Shown here piece by piece: positions 19,935 to 28,580 of a stretch of DNA of 64,000 nucleotides (the first letter of the stretch is position 1; every line of letters starts with the position of its first letter). Under the pieces are notes generated by a model that made no database searches, was not told the DNA's origin, and saw only the letters and a program-made list of their open reading frames with translations. The DNA is from Terriglobia bacterium. Its GTDB lineage: Bacteria > Acidobacteriota > Terriglobia > JAIQFV01. The stretch spans positions 20,793 to 84,792 of the forward strand of contig JAIQFY010000022.1 in NCBI GenBank assembly GCA_020072965.1, in the 5' to 3' direction. A program made the position numbers and the translations under genes.

Positions 19935-21334
19935 TTGATCTCTCCTTCTTCCCACAACTGGTGAAACGATTTTTTCGGCAAAGGCGGAAAATCCCGCCCC
20001 GCACTCCAGCAGGGAACTCTCAAGCCTTTCCCCCGGGGGGCAAGAATCCTTTGCACCATCCATCCCAGCATTCCGCTCCACCGATACAAGCCCGGGCGTT
20101 TCATGGTCGCAGCAAAAAGTTTGATGATCCACCGTTCACCCCGTGAGGTCAAAGCGGAATCCACCGCACTTTTTCGAAGCCACAAAAGCATGTGGTGAAG
20201 GTCAATCTTCACCGGACACACGGCAGAGCAGTGTCCGCATAATGAAGAAGCGAACGGGAGCTCCTGAGCCTGAGAAATACCTTGCAGTTCCGGAGTGATC
20301 ACCGAGCCAATCGGCCCCGGATAGACCCATCCATAAGAGTGACCGCCCACCCTCTGGTAAACCGGACAGACATTGAGACATGCACCGCACCGAATGCAAT
20401 AAAGCGCCTCGCGCGTGTGAGGATGTGCTAAAAGCTGGCTGCGGCCGTTGTCCAGGATGACCACATGCAATTCCTCCGGGCCGTCTGTCTCCCGGGCCTC
20501 TCGAGGACCATTGAGGATCGTCACATAGCTGGTCAGTTTTTGTCCCGTGCTACTACGGGCCAGGAGCTTCAGGAAAACGCGCAGATCGTCGAAGCGTGGG
20601 ATGACTTTTTCGATTCCCATGAGGGCGATGTGCGTTCGGGGAAGAGTGGTGCACATTCGCCCGTTTCCTTCGTTGGTGATGAGCACGAGGGAGCCCGTCT
20701 CCGCGACGGCAAAGTTTACTCCGGTGATTCCGATGCCGGCGTCCATGAACTTCTCCCTCAGGATCGCGCGAGCGGCCCGGGTGAGTTCCTTGGGGTCATC
20801 GGAGAAATTCATCCCCAACTTCTCAGAGAAGAGCTTTCCAATCTGAGTCCGGGATTTGTGCAGCGCCGGCGCCGTGATATGGGAGGGGGTTTCGCCGGCC
20901 AGTTGAACGATGAATTCGCCCAGGTCGGTTTCTACGGGTTGGATGCTTGCACCCTCAAGAGCGGTGTTCAACTCCATCTCTTCACTGGTCATTGACTTCG
21001 CCTTCACAACCAGAGAGGCGCCCTTTTGACGACAGACGTTCACAACGTATTCAGCAGCTTGACTCGCCGTTTCGGCCCAATAAACCTTGCAGCCGGCTTC
21101 CGTCGCCTGAGATTCGAACCTCTCCAGGTATTCCGCCAGGTGATCGATGGCTTCCTTCTTAATGGCATGCGCCTCAGAACGCAAATCTTCCCATTCCGGA
21201 ACGGCCGAGACAGCCTTCAGACGCAAGGTGGTGGAATGGCTGGTCGCTCGCCTGAGGTTCTCACGCAGGTCCTGCGCGGCCAAATTCCTCCGAGCGGCTT
21301 CTTTGAATTTGATGGGTCCGGTGATCACGAGCAC
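19931..21334 (-). CDS. lutB: LutB-type iron-sulfur lactate utilization protein
   Basis: LutB, 467 aa: an N-terminal LUD domain (GITGVNFAVAETGSLVLITN at ~residues 195-215) and a C-terminal region with two [4Fe-4S] clusters (CIRCGACLNVCPVY and CGHCSAVCPV). It acts with LutA and LutC in oxidising L-lactate to pyruvate in the cytoplasm. The start codon is GTG at 21334, with another GTG six bases on; no strong ribosome binding site is seen. The gene lies 36 nt after lutA with a hairpin in the gap, and its stop overlaps lutC. The last ~100 residues form a membrane-proximal helix-rich tail. Confidence 0.94.
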   Translation of the reverse strand: MLVITGPIKFKEAARRNLAAQDLRENLRRATSHSTTLRLKAVSAVPEWEDLRSEAHAIKKEAIDHLAEYLERFESQATEAGCKVYWAETASQAAEYVVNVCRQKGASLVVKAKSMTSEEMELNTALEGASIQPVETDLGEFIVQLAGETPSHITAPALHKSRTQIGKLFSEKLGMNFSDDPKELTRAARAILREKFMDAGIGITGVNFAVAETGSLVLITNEGNGRMCTTLPRTHIALMGIEKVIPRFDDLRVFLKLLARSSTGQKLTSYVTILNGPREARETDGPEELHVVILDNGRSQLLAHPHTREALYCIRCGACLNVCPVYQRVGGHSYGWVYPGPIGSVITPELQGISQAQELPFASSLCGHCSAVCPVKIDLHHMLLWLRKSAVDSALTSRGERWIIKLFAATMKRPGLYRWSGMLGWMVQRILAPRGKGLRVPCWSAGRDFPPLPKKSFHQLWEEGEIN

Positions 21335-21341
21335 TCGTAAG

Positions 21342-21368
21342 GTAGGGTGAGCAGTTTGCTCGCCCTAC
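21342..21368. repeat. Intercistronic hairpin between lutA and lutB
   Basis: Arms GTAGGGTGAGCA (21342-21353) and TGCTCGCCCTAC (21357-21368) form a 12-bp stem with one G-U pair and a 3-nt loop. There is no U-tract, so it is not a terminator. It fills almost the whole 36-nt lutA-lutB gap and could set the relative mRNA stability or translation of the two cistrons. It also resembles REP palindromes. Confidence 0.85.
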
Positions 21369-21370
21369 AA

Positions 21371-22090
21371 TCAAATTCCCTGTGCCAACAGTTCGGCAAG
21401 ATGCATAGGCACGACCCTGCTTTTCCGTCTCGAAAGTATTCCGGCAATCTGCATCAAACAGCTGGAATCGTTTGCCACGACGGCGTCCGCCCCGGTGCGC
21501 TCAATCGCCGCGGCCTTGTCTGTCCCCATGGCGGTTGATATTTCGGGGAATTTCACCGCGAAGGTGCCGCCAAAGCCACAACATGTTTGCATGTCGTCCA
21601 TTTCTACAAACTCAAGGCCGTGAACATTTCGAATGAGCTGACGCGGTTGCTCTTCGATCTTTAACTCTCTCAGCAGGTGGCAGGAGTCATGATAAGTCAC
21701 CTTGCCTCTGAACTGTGCGCCGACGTCGACCACTCTCAATTCACGCACGAGAAAATCTGAAAATTCAAAAAGGCGTGGTCCCAGACGCTCGAGCGTCCGT
21801 TTTCCAGCCGGTGAAAGCTCCAGTTGGGGATAGAAGATCTTTACCATACTGACGCATGAGCCGGAAGGGGCCACCACAGTCTCGGCTGGCTCGAATACCT
21901 TCAGGAATCGCTCTGCCAGTTCGGTGGCCTCACGGTGATAGCCGGAATTGAAGGCGGGCTGGCCGCAGCAGGTCTGATCCGTCAAATAGGCATACTCCAC
22001 TCCAAGCTTCTTCAACACGCGGCACATGGCGACAGCCACCCCGGGATAAAACTGATCAACCAGGCAGGGAACGAAGAGGTGAATTCTCAT
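21371..22090 (-). CDS. lutA: LutA-type lactate utilization protein (CCG-domain)
   Basis: LutA/YkgE, 239 aa, with two cysteine-rich CCG motifs (CCGQPAFNSGY near residue 55 and CCGFGGTFAVKFPEIS near residue 175) that bind iron-sulfur or act as in heterodisulfide-reductase subunits. First gene of the lutABC operon. The usual regulator LutR and permease LutP are absent from the window. The start ATG lacks a strong ribosome binding site. A small palindrome lies 16 nt upstream. Confidence 0.94.
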   Translation of the reverse strand: MRIHLFVPCLVDQFYPGVAVAMCRVLKKLGVEYAYLTDQTCCGQPAFNSGYHREATELAERFLKVFEPAETVVAPSGSCVSMVKIFYPQLELSPAGKRTLERLGPRLFEFSDFLVRELRVVDVGAQFRGKVTYHDSCHLLRELKIEEQPRQLIRNVHGLEFVEMDDMQTCCGFGGTFAVKFPEISTAMGTDKAAAIERTGADAVVANDSSCLMQIAGILSRRKSRVVPMHLAELLAQGI

Positions 22091-22105
22091 GAAGGGAACT
22101 TGCTT

Positions 22106-22117
22106 TTAACTTGTTAA
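22106..22117. promoter_or_regulatory. Small palindrome upstream of lutA, possible operator
   Basis: TTAAC-TT-GTTAA, two perfect 5-bp arms, lies 16 nt before the lutA start. It could be a GntR-type operator for lactate control, but it is short and AT-rich, so chance is likely. Confidence 0.25.
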
Positions 22118-22164
22118 ATCTGTTTGGAAAGGGTTCAACTCTTGATCGCAAGGCTGCTGGCGAA

Positions 22165-22286
22165 GTCGGAACTCAGAAGTCAGAAGTCGGAAAAAAGCCG
22201 GAACCTTCATATCGTGCCTCCCTAATCGGCAAAACCTTTAACTCCTGCGCGTCCGGATCATGGGTGGATATTGGTTGGCCGGACGC
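22165..22286. repeat. Degenerate AGAAGTC repeat and a perfect 8-bp inverted repeat
   Basis: 22165-22200 carries tandem 'cagaagtcagaagtcgg' words of the family also seen at 15571-15712 and 45581-45706. Further on, GCGTCCGG (22249-22256) and CCGGACGC (22279-22286) form a perfect 8-bp inverted repeat with a 22-nt loop. No gene is seen between lutA and the hydrolase. Confidence 0.55.
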
Positions 22287-22349
22287 TAAAGTTTGATACT
22301 ACCACATACGACCACATGCTGAAGATCTATAACCCTTGAAAGCCCGGCC

Positions 22350-23315
22350 TCACAAATCGGCCTGGCTGGTCGCAATCCCCCGACGCTCGATCCACTGCAA
22401 TATCATCGGCCAGACCTCTCTTTCTGCATCAGCACTGATGATGATGGAGGTGTGATCATAGTCGGCCCGGTTTGAATAACGCCGGCCCAAAACACAAAAG
22501 GTCTTGTCGGATGAACCCACTCCGTTGAAGATTCTCTCGCATCCCTCCGGATTGGCCATGTCGTCACTGACCCCCACGAGGCAGAGCAACGGGACAGAGA
22601 TATTCCTGAGGGCTGATTGGTAATCGAAGTCGTTATTGATCCATTTCTGTTTCCAGTTCCACCAGAACCATTCCAACATGACCCGGCCAAACTCATCTTC
22701 CGGTCCGAGACGGAGCCGCCGTGCCGGAAAATAACCGAGCAGCGAGACGACCACCGGAATCGAAATCAACCGACAACGCTGTCGCCAGGTCTTGTTTTGT
22801 TCGGTGGTTTGGGTACCCAAGGTCACAACTCCAGCGAGCAGAGAATTGGCTTCGTGATACTTTCCAAGAAACGCGTAAATGAGAATCCCGCCGTGGCTGT
22901 GCCCGACCCAGAAAAGTTTTTTCGCCCCGGTCAGCTCCCGGATCGTCTCAATCGCCACTCGCACATCCACGTCCACCAGATCATCAAACCCCGTTTTCGA
23001 GCGACGGGGATCGCCGACGGAGGCTCTGCCGTGCCCGCGCACTTCAAGCAGCCACACATCCAGGCCGAATCGGGCCAGCCATGCGGCCATGCCTTTTCCC
23101 TTGGCGCTCAGCCAGATATTCCGGTTGACAAAAACTCCATGCGCAAGGACCACGGGGGGCAAGTGACGGAGTGGCGTGTCCTTACGCCGCACATGGGAAA
23201 GCGCGATGGCGCTGGTCGACGACAGGTAAACCTTGTGGACTTCGATCCGCAGATCCCCGATCGACTCTTGATCGACCTCCGTCTTCAGTGAGCGTGTTCC
23301 CACGCTGGCGTACAC
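22350..23315 (-). CDS. Alpha/beta hydrolase
   Basis: Alpha/beta-fold hydrolase of unknown substrate, 321 aa. Features: the oxyanion strand PPVVLAHGVFVNRNIW, the GHGRA region, the nucleophile elbow WVGHSHGGI (Ser in GHSHG), an acid in CLVGVSDDMANPE and a catalytic His in YDHTSIII. A membrane-proximal lid (residues ~180-230) is rich in aromatic residues (LEWFWWNWKQKW). It resembles lipase/esterase-type hydrolases related to PHA- or acyl-chain enzymes. The start is a GTG; no signal peptide. It ends a minus-strand series of small genes, 167 nt after the SnoaL-like gene. Confidence 0.85.
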   Translation of the reverse strand: MYASVGTRSLKTEVDQESIGDLRIEVHKVYLSSTSAIALSHVRRKDTPLRHLPPVVLAHGVFVNRNIWLSAKGKGMAAWLARFGLDVWLLEVRGHGRASVGDPRRSKTGFDDLVDVDVRVAIETIRELTGAKKLFWVGHSHGGILIYAFLGKYHEANSLLAGVVTLGTQTTEQNKTWRQRCRLISIPVVVSLLGYFPARRLRLGPEDEFGRVMLEWFWWNWKQKWINNDFDYQSALRNISVPLLCLVGVSDDMANPEGCERIFNGVGSSDKTFCVLGRRYSNRADYDHTSIIISADAEREVWPMILQWIERRGIATSQADL

Positions 23316-23482
23316 CCTTTCAGCGCGACATTTGATACATCGCCGTAATGGTCACCCTAGTGCGAATCCTTGTAAGACCCCACGCTCTCTCCGCTTGTAA
23401 AATTCGCGGGGCATGCCCTCTCCATTTCGTCCTTGGTTAGTTCAAGAGGATTGCTTCGCGGGTTGGCACCGAACCCGCACCC

Positions 23483-24007
23483 CTATTTTGGTTCAGGCAA
23501 TGATGAGGACGTGTGATCATGAACGATCTTCCACACGGGAGTCACGCCTCCTTGAGAGTTAGGAAATTTCTGAAGGATTAGAGTGAATATTCCCTGGGGC
23601 TCATCCCCGGCACGCTTCAATCGCCATTTGCCCAGAACCCACGCGGCAACCGGCGTGTCTCCCTGACCCCGAGAATTGGGGAGGAGATGAACCTCTAAAT
23701 CACTGAATGAGAGTTCACCCATTCGTGCATGATCGGGATAGGTTGCCTTGTACTGGTTGAGCGTCTCCTGCCAGCCCCGCCGTAGCTTCCCACCGCTAGT
23801 AAAAAGGAGCTCCTGAGAATTCCAGTAACCCTTCATAAATCCTTCGATATCTCCCTGATTCCATGCAGCCACTTGAGTATCAAGTACATGCCGAATCTCG
23901 TCCTGAGGAGAACGGCCAGGGGGAGCAGGCGCGCCCGCCAGAAACCCATTAACTTGACTCAAAACGGCAACGCTGAACAGAAAGCCTATTGAAAGAAATC
24001 GTCGCAT
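23483..24007 (-). CDS. Secreted SnoaL/DUF4440-like protein
   Basis: 174 aa with a signal peptide (MRRFLSIGFLFSVAVLSQVNG) and a cystatin-like alpha+beta barrel of the NTF2 superfamily: VLDTQVAAWNQGDIEGFMKGYW, then the beta-rich VAAWVLGKWRLK and FTLILQKF...WKIVHDHTS. Members often bind or turn over small ligands; no catalytic residue can be assigned. The ATG lies 4 nt after the stop of the AhpD-like gene, and its GGAGTGAG ribosome binding site overlaps that gene's end, so the two are translationally coupled. Confidence 0.82.
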   Translation of the reverse strand: MRRFLSIGFLFSVAVLSQVNGFLAGAPAPPGRSPQDEIRHVLDTQVAAWNQGDIEGFMKGYWNSQELLFTSGGKLRRGWQETLNQYKATYPDHARMGELSFSDLEVHLLPNSRGQGDTPVAAWVLGKWRLKRAGDEPQGIFTLILQKFPNSQGGVTPVWKIVHDHTSSSLPEPK

Positions 24008-24011
24008 GAGC

Positions 24012-24617
24012 TCACTCCACTTTCTCGGGAGCCGGGTCCGCTTGGTCCTCTCCTACCCACCCCTGGTGAACTTTTGCGGGGGCGCTGGGCTCCGGTTCCA
24101 CGCCTAATGCATCGGCGAGCCGCGTGTAGTAACTGAAGAACCCAGCGACCTGGACCACGTTCAAGATGTCTTCATCACTCAACCCCTTGGCGCGCAGTTC
24201 CTCAATCGTCAACCGATTAATGGAATGGACCTCTCTGGTCACTTGAACTGCAAAGTCCAACATCGAGCGGACGCGATCTTCCAGCAAGAGCATTCGGTAA
24301 TCTATTTTGATGAGCCTGACCAGGCGGTCATCGTGGGTGAGTTGACGCAGATACTCCCCGTGTGCTTCGGTCCAATAAACACAACCCGCCGTTTTAGAAA
24401 CCACCACCGCAATCATCTCGCGCTCGACCCGTGAAAGGCTCGACGAACCCAACATAACCGTTTTGTATAAATTGAGGGAGGCGTGCAGGACCCTGGGATT
24501 CAAACTCTGTGCCGACACGATGTTGAAAACCCGGCCCGCCCGCCCGATGGCGGCCTCGAATTCCTTTTTCAATCTTCCCGTCGCCCGTTCCAAAGACACT
24601 GTCTTGATCCAAGTCAT
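24012..24617 (-). CDS. AhpD-like peroxidase-related (CMD-family) protein
   Basis: Carboxymuconolactone-decarboxylase/AhpD-fold protein, 201 aa, closest in pattern to the 'peroxidase-related enzyme' family. It begins TWIKTVSLERATG, as family members do. The redox motif normally reads C-x-x-C-x-x-x-H; here it is CVYWTEAH: the first Cys and the His are kept but the second Cys is Trp. Peroxidase activity by the usual dithiol mechanism is therefore doubtful. An alternative ATG 33 nt upstream has no better signal. Coupled to the downstream SnoaL-like gene. Confidence 0.82.
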   Translation of the reverse strand: MTWIKTVSLERATGRLKKEFEAAIGRAGRVFNIVSAQSLNPRVLHASLNLYKTVMLGSSSLSRVEREMIAVVVSKTAGCVYWTEAHGEYLRQLTHDDRLVRLIKIDYRMLLLEDRVRSMLDFAVQVTREVHSINRLTIEELRAKGLSDEDILNVVQVAGFFSYYTRLADALGVEPEPSAPAKVHQGWVGEDQADPAPEKVE

Positions 24618-24796
24618 GGAATTCAATATCCCTTCCGAAGTCACTAGCATTTACAATCCGGCCGGCAGGAAAGATCACGGAAGCCCGGTGGTCTGTGGCT
24701 TGGTGTGGCGCTTCACGGGCTTAATCGGCTTTCAAACTGCGCGACGTTGTGAATCCATGAATCGACTTGAAATCTGATCACCGCGCTCACGACTGC

Positions 24797-25471
24797 TCAC
24801 TTGATCTCAATATCGATCAGCTCGATGACCCGCCTTCCCGTGTTGCTAATCGAATGGGTCACGGTCCTTTCACGCCACACGAAGGACCCCGCTCTGAGGC
24901 TCCGGCCCTCCATCCCCTGGCCCTCCATCCGATCCAGGAGAGTTCCTCCCCTGATAACGATAACGACGTCCGGGCGCTTGTGGGAATGTTGTCCGGTCGA
25001 TTCGCCAGGCCGCAGGATCGTTCGGGTCACCCGGATCCTGTCGTTTTCAAGAGTGATCTCCTGGTGCGGGCCGAGAGGCGGCTCCGGGGTATTTGATCCT
25101 CCACCCGTGGGTGGACGCAGCAATTCGATGGTTACATTGTGAAAGGGCTTTCCACCCAAGTTGCGAACCCGGTGAGTAACCGGTCCTGCCTTAAAGCGTA
25201 CTTCGCCTCTCTTCAAAATCAAATCCTCTTCTTTTTGGCCTAATACTTGGGATTTGAGGGTGGAGTCTCCAAAGGCGGCAAATACATAATCCTCCGGGTG
25301 GATATGAAACAGTGTCGCCTTCCACGGGGGGACTTTGACATCGAAAATCTTAACAACAGAATTTTCCACGCTGAGATGGTGGAACGGCTCACGCGTGACG
25401 GGCACCGGCGTTTGGGCGTGGGCACTGAAGCCAATCAGAAAGAAGCTAAATAGACCCGCCAGGTACTTCAT
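24797..25471 (-). CDS. Secreted two-cupin protein
   Basis: 224 aa with a signal peptide (MKYLAGLFSFFLIGFSAHAQ). Two cupin barrels are seen: residues ~35-115 (FHIHPEDYVFAAF...GPVTHRVRNLG) and ~130-220 (PGESTGQHSHKRPDVVIVI...ERTVTHSISNTG). In the second, QHSH followed by a late His gives a plausible metal site. A proline-rich linker joins the two. Extracytoplasmic bicupins are usually sugar- or dioxygenase-like or stress-related; the substrate is not known. GAGGGATAT precedes the ATG. Confidence 0.82.
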   Translation of the reverse strand: MKYLAGLFSFFLIGFSAHAQTPVPVTREPFHHLSVENSVVKIFDVKVPPWKATLFHIHPEDYVFAAFGDSTLKSQVLGQKEEDLILKRGEVRFKAGPVTHRVRNLGGKPFHNVTIELLRPPTGGGSNTPEPPLGPHQEITLENDRIRVTRTILRPGESTGQHSHKRPDVVIVIRGGTLLDRMEGQGMEGRSLRAGSFVWRERTVTHSISNTGRRVIELIDIEIK

Positions 25472-25554
25472 ATATCCCTCGGACCTTCCATCGTGAAGGA
25501 GATTTCATTGCTCCGGCCCGAATCCCCGGATGACGTTGCGTCCAGTCAATTCTG

Positions 25555-26250
25555 TTATCCGGAATATGATCGTCGTCGGCGTGCCCCCTTGGCTCTGGCA
25601 ATGAGAAGCATTCCAGCGATGAATCCGCCGATGTGTGCAAACCATGCCACTCCGCCGCCCGCTTGAGGGGTCATCGCAAACGATGAGAATCCACTGAGAA
25701 ATTGCTCCACAAACCAGAACCCGAGCAGAATCACCGCGGGAAGCTCAATGACGGGCCAAAAAATTAGAAGGGGAATCAGGGTTAACACACGAGCTCCAGG
25801 GAAGAGCAGAAGATAAGCGCCGAGCACTCCGGCAATAGCGCCGCTCGCCCCAATGGAGGGCACCATCGAGGACCAGTTAAAGAGAACGTGTACAAGGTTT
25901 CCCAGCAAACCACAGATCAGATAAAAACCCAGGTAAGGGATATGCCCGAGATAGTCCTCGACATTGTCTCCAAAAATCCACAGGTACCACATGTTTCCGA
26001 TGAGATGAAGCCAGCCTCCGTGAAGAAACATCGAGGTGAGAAGGGTGACCAGGTTCGGGAGCGCTGCAGGATCCAGTGAAAAAACGGATTCAACCCAGCG
26101 GAACGGGACTATCCCGTAAACTTGAATGAAGGCATTAAGGTGTCGGCCGAGCAACAACTCCTGGAAGAATACCACTGTGTTGACGAGGATGAGCGCCACC
26201 GTGACGTAAGGAACGGTTCGCGAAGGGATGTTGTCGCGAAAGGGAATCAT
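25555..26250 (-). CDS. Rhomboid-family intramembrane serine protease
   Basis: 231 aa with about six transmembrane segments. The catalytic dyad is Ser in GASGAIAGVLGA (helix 4) and His in WFAHIGGFIAGML (helix 6). N-terminal MIPFRDNIPSRTVPYVTVAL is typical of the small soil-bacterial rhomboids. Loop 1 contains PFRWVESVF where the WR motif lies in GlpG. The substrate is unknown. It sits between the amidohydrolase and the cupin, same strand, with small gaps (88 and 83 nt), so it may share their transcript. AGGA precedes the ATG by 5 nt. Confidence 0.93.
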   Translation of the reverse strand: MIPFRDNIPSRTVPYVTVALILVNTVVFFQELLLGRHLNAFIQVYGIVPFRWVESVFSLDPAALPNLVTLLTSMFLHGGWLHLIGNMWYLWIFGDNVEDYLGHIPYLGFYLICGLLGNLVHVLFNWSSMVPSIGASGAIAGVLGAYLLLFPGARVLTLIPLLIFWPVIELPAVILLGFWFVEQFLSGFSSFAMTPQAGGGVAWFAHIGGFIAGMLLIARAKGARRRRSYSG

Positions 26251-26338
26251 GGGGTCCTGCTCTCCAGCGCGATTCTAAACGTTTCCAGTATAAGATTCAA
26301 AAAAGTATTGCCTCCGTGGGTCGGCACAGGATACATCT

Positions 26339-27829
26339 CTAAGGTGCGAGACCCGACAAGAGCCGTGCGGGGGTATAGGGAATCCCTCCCTTGAAGACGG
26401 TGCGTATCCTTCGAGCATTCTTCAGGTCTTCGAGTGGATTTCCTTCAATAAGCAAAAAATCCGCCCGGGAGCCGATTTCAATGGAACCGAAATCCTCTTC
26501 ATGACCCAAAGCACGGCTGGCATTGACGGTTGCGGCTTTCAAGGCCTCAAGGGGAGGGATCCCGGCTTCGACGAATGTTTCGATTTCCTGATGAAGCCCA
26601 AATCCGGGCGCGACGAACTGATTCGGGGTGTCAGTGCCAGCGATCAGCATTCCGCCCGCCTCATAGAATGCTTTGACAAATTGTTTCTGGAGCGGCCAGG
26701 CCGACTTATAAATATCGGGATCGCCGAGGTCCATGGTGAAGTGCTGCCATCCCTTCATAATGGCCGCAGGGGCGTGTGAGTATTTCACGGCCTCTTGCTT
26801 TTCCTCAGTGTCCTCTCCCCACGTTGCGAAAATTTTCTGGAACCAAAGCGTGGGGGAGAGGGCAACCCGATTTGCCACCATGCGACGAATCAGGGCAGAT
26901 AGCTTTTCAGGGACCACCTGACCCCACGCTGCATTGGTCGTTTGCCAGCCCTGAGCAAACCCCAATGCCTGTTGAACGCGGGCGGTCTCAGGATCGGGGA
27001 GTGCGGCATCGGCAATCCCCGAAAGATGGGTAATGATGTTGATGCCGAGAGTAGTGGCTTCAAGAGCGTTAGTGCGTCCGAGATGCCCCATGACTCGCAT
27101 CCCTCTTCGATGTGCCCCTTCGATGGCAATTTGAGAAAGGTCGGGAGGCAGTTGCGCATAAATCTTGGCAAATTTGGCCCCGGCCATGGCCCGTGCCCGA
27201 ATGGCTTGTTTGACCTGATTGGCGGTGGTCACGACCGTCATGTGAGGCCAAGCCGCCGGAGGGGAAGTGATAAGTGAGCCGCAGACTTCCATTCGGGGTC
27301 CCAAAAAGTTGCGGGACAATGATTGCCGCCTGATGCGAAAAATCTTTTCAGAGGGGTTTCCGGCCTCGAGTAGCGCGGTCACCCCGTTCGCCAGGAGAAT
27401 TTTCATCATAGCAGCTTCATCGTTGTTCCACTCCAGGTGAACGTGCGTGTCAATCAATCCGGGAATGGCGAACAGCCCCCTGCCGTCAACCGTGCCTCCT
27501 GAGTCCGCGTCTTCCCCGCCCGCTTGCCCGATCTGAGTTTTAAGATCCCTGAGCTCCTCCTGGGTTGAAGGTCGCACATCGGCGATCCGCTCTCCACGAA
27601 CCACAATGGTCATGCCCGGTCTGATTGCTGTGGCCGGATTGGGAGCATAAACGTTGATGACCGTAACACCCACGATCAAAAGATTCTGCGCGGGTGCCTT
27701 TCGAAAAGGAAACGAGCCTGGGGAGCTCGCCCTGGGATAGAGGAGTTGGAGGGAGAACCAGACCGCGACAGCAATCATGGCTGCACGAGAAAGGACCTTT
27801 AATCCCACAGCATTGGGGCGGAAGCTCAT
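26339..27829 (-). CDS. Amidohydrolase, imidazolonepropionase/dipeptidase-like
   Basis: Metal-dependent amidohydrolase, 496 aa, with an N-terminal signal anchor (MIAVAVWFSLQLLYP). A small beta-sandwich opens the protein (GMTIVVRGERIADVRPSTQ), then the TIM-barrel metal motif GLIDTHVHLEW. GHLGRTNALEA and HLSGIADAALPD supply His ligands, the catalytic Asp is in GTDTPNQFV, and the C-terminal NASRALGHEEDFGSIEIG closes the beta-sandwich. The barrel and lid fit the secreted amidohydrolases often annotated as Xaa-Pro or prolidase-like. No ribosome binding site is obvious. Confidence 0.88.
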   Translation of the reverse strand: MSFRPNAVGLKVLSRAAMIAVAVWFSLQLLYPRASSPGSFPFRKAPAQNLLIVGVTVINVYAPNPATAIRPGMTIVVRGERIADVRPSTQEELRDLKTQIGQAGGEDADSGGTVDGRGLFAIPGLIDTHVHLEWNNDEAAMMKILLANGVTALLEAGNPSEKIFRIRRQSLSRNFLGPRMEVCGSLITSPPAAWPHMTVVTTANQVKQAIRARAMAGAKFAKIYAQLPPDLSQIAIEGAHRRGMRVMGHLGRTNALEATTLGINIITHLSGIADAALPDPETARVQQALGFAQGWQTTNAAWGQVVPEKLSALIRRMVANRVALSPTLWFQKIFATWGEDTEEKQEAVKYSHAPAAIMKGWQHFTMDLGDPDIYKSAWPLQKQFVKAFYEAGGMLIAGTDTPNQFVAPGFGLHQEIETFVEAGIPPLEALKAATVNASRALGHEEDFGSIEIGSRADFLLIEGNPLEDLKNARRIRTVFKGGIPYTPARLLSGLAP

Positions 27830-27958
27830 CTGATGAAGTGACGTGTGCTTTTCGGAGAGACCCTGTGGTCTGGAGAGGCCTGAAAGCGCCCACCCGTCGG
27901 CAGGGGATCAAATCCCCCCTCCTCTATTTCAGGGACGGGTTCGAGAGGGAGCATTGAA

Positions 27959-28489
27959 CTAACCTGAGGAGAGCTCATGGGGTCCCTCTTCCGGTGGTGG
28001 AATTGTGCGCTCATCCTCCACATGAGCATTGTCGTTGCCATCCCCCGGCTGGCGGGGACGATTGATGGTTCCGCGACAAGAGGTCGCCCCGCAGCAACAA
28101 GGGATAGCGGTCGCCTCGTCATCGGCGGCGTCAAACCAATAGTCGTAAGACAATTCCTCTCCGGGAGTGATCGGTCGCCGCGCGACCACCCAGATGTCAT
28201 CCCCCTCGAATTCAATGAGGCAATTGGGATCGCAACCGTGGTTGATGTAGACCGCGACGTTTCCGTTGACGCCACCGTCAATGGCATGGCCATTCTCCAG
28301 GTCGAAGAGGTACGTTACTCCCAAATCGCTGTAAAGCTCCTCCCGCCGGTCACTCTCTTCAGCCGAGATTTTTTCTCCCAGGTACTGAATGATTCTTTGA
28401 CCGGACCGAATCTCAGCGGTCGCAAAGACACCTTGTTGGTGGATGGGGGACTGTCTCATCTCAATGATGTCTTCAGGCCGATCTTCCAA
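27959..28489 (-). CDS. SET-domain protein (lysine methyltransferase-like)
   Basis: 176 aa, essentially one SET domain. Motifs: GVFATAEIRSGQRI (SET-I), the NH..C site as AVYINHGCDPNC (usually NHSC), the catalytic Tyr motif GEELSYDYWF, and a compact post-SET zinc cluster CCCGATSCRGTIN. A charged tail follows (residues 145-176). In bacteria such proteins may methylate ribosomal or DNA-binding proteins, or host proteins; the target here is unknown. AAGGA precedes the ATG by 9 nt. It is divergent from nothing and stands alone between the amidohydrolase and a peroxiredoxin. Confidence 0.88.
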   Translation of the reverse strand: MEDRPEDIIEMRQSPIHQQGVFATAEIRSGQRIIQYLGEKISAEESDRREELYSDLGVTYLFDLENGHAIDGGVNGNVAVYINHGCDPNCLIEFEGDDIWVVARRPITPGEELSYDYWFDAADDEATAIPCCCGATSCRGTINRPRQPGDGNDNAHVEDERTIPPPEEGPHELSSG

Positions 28490-28580
28490 TGAATAATGTC
28501 CTTCGTCTTTAAGTTACAACCTTATTGTTTCATCCTTCGTGATACCAGACACCGCAAAGGTTGAATGAATCGGAGACTGC

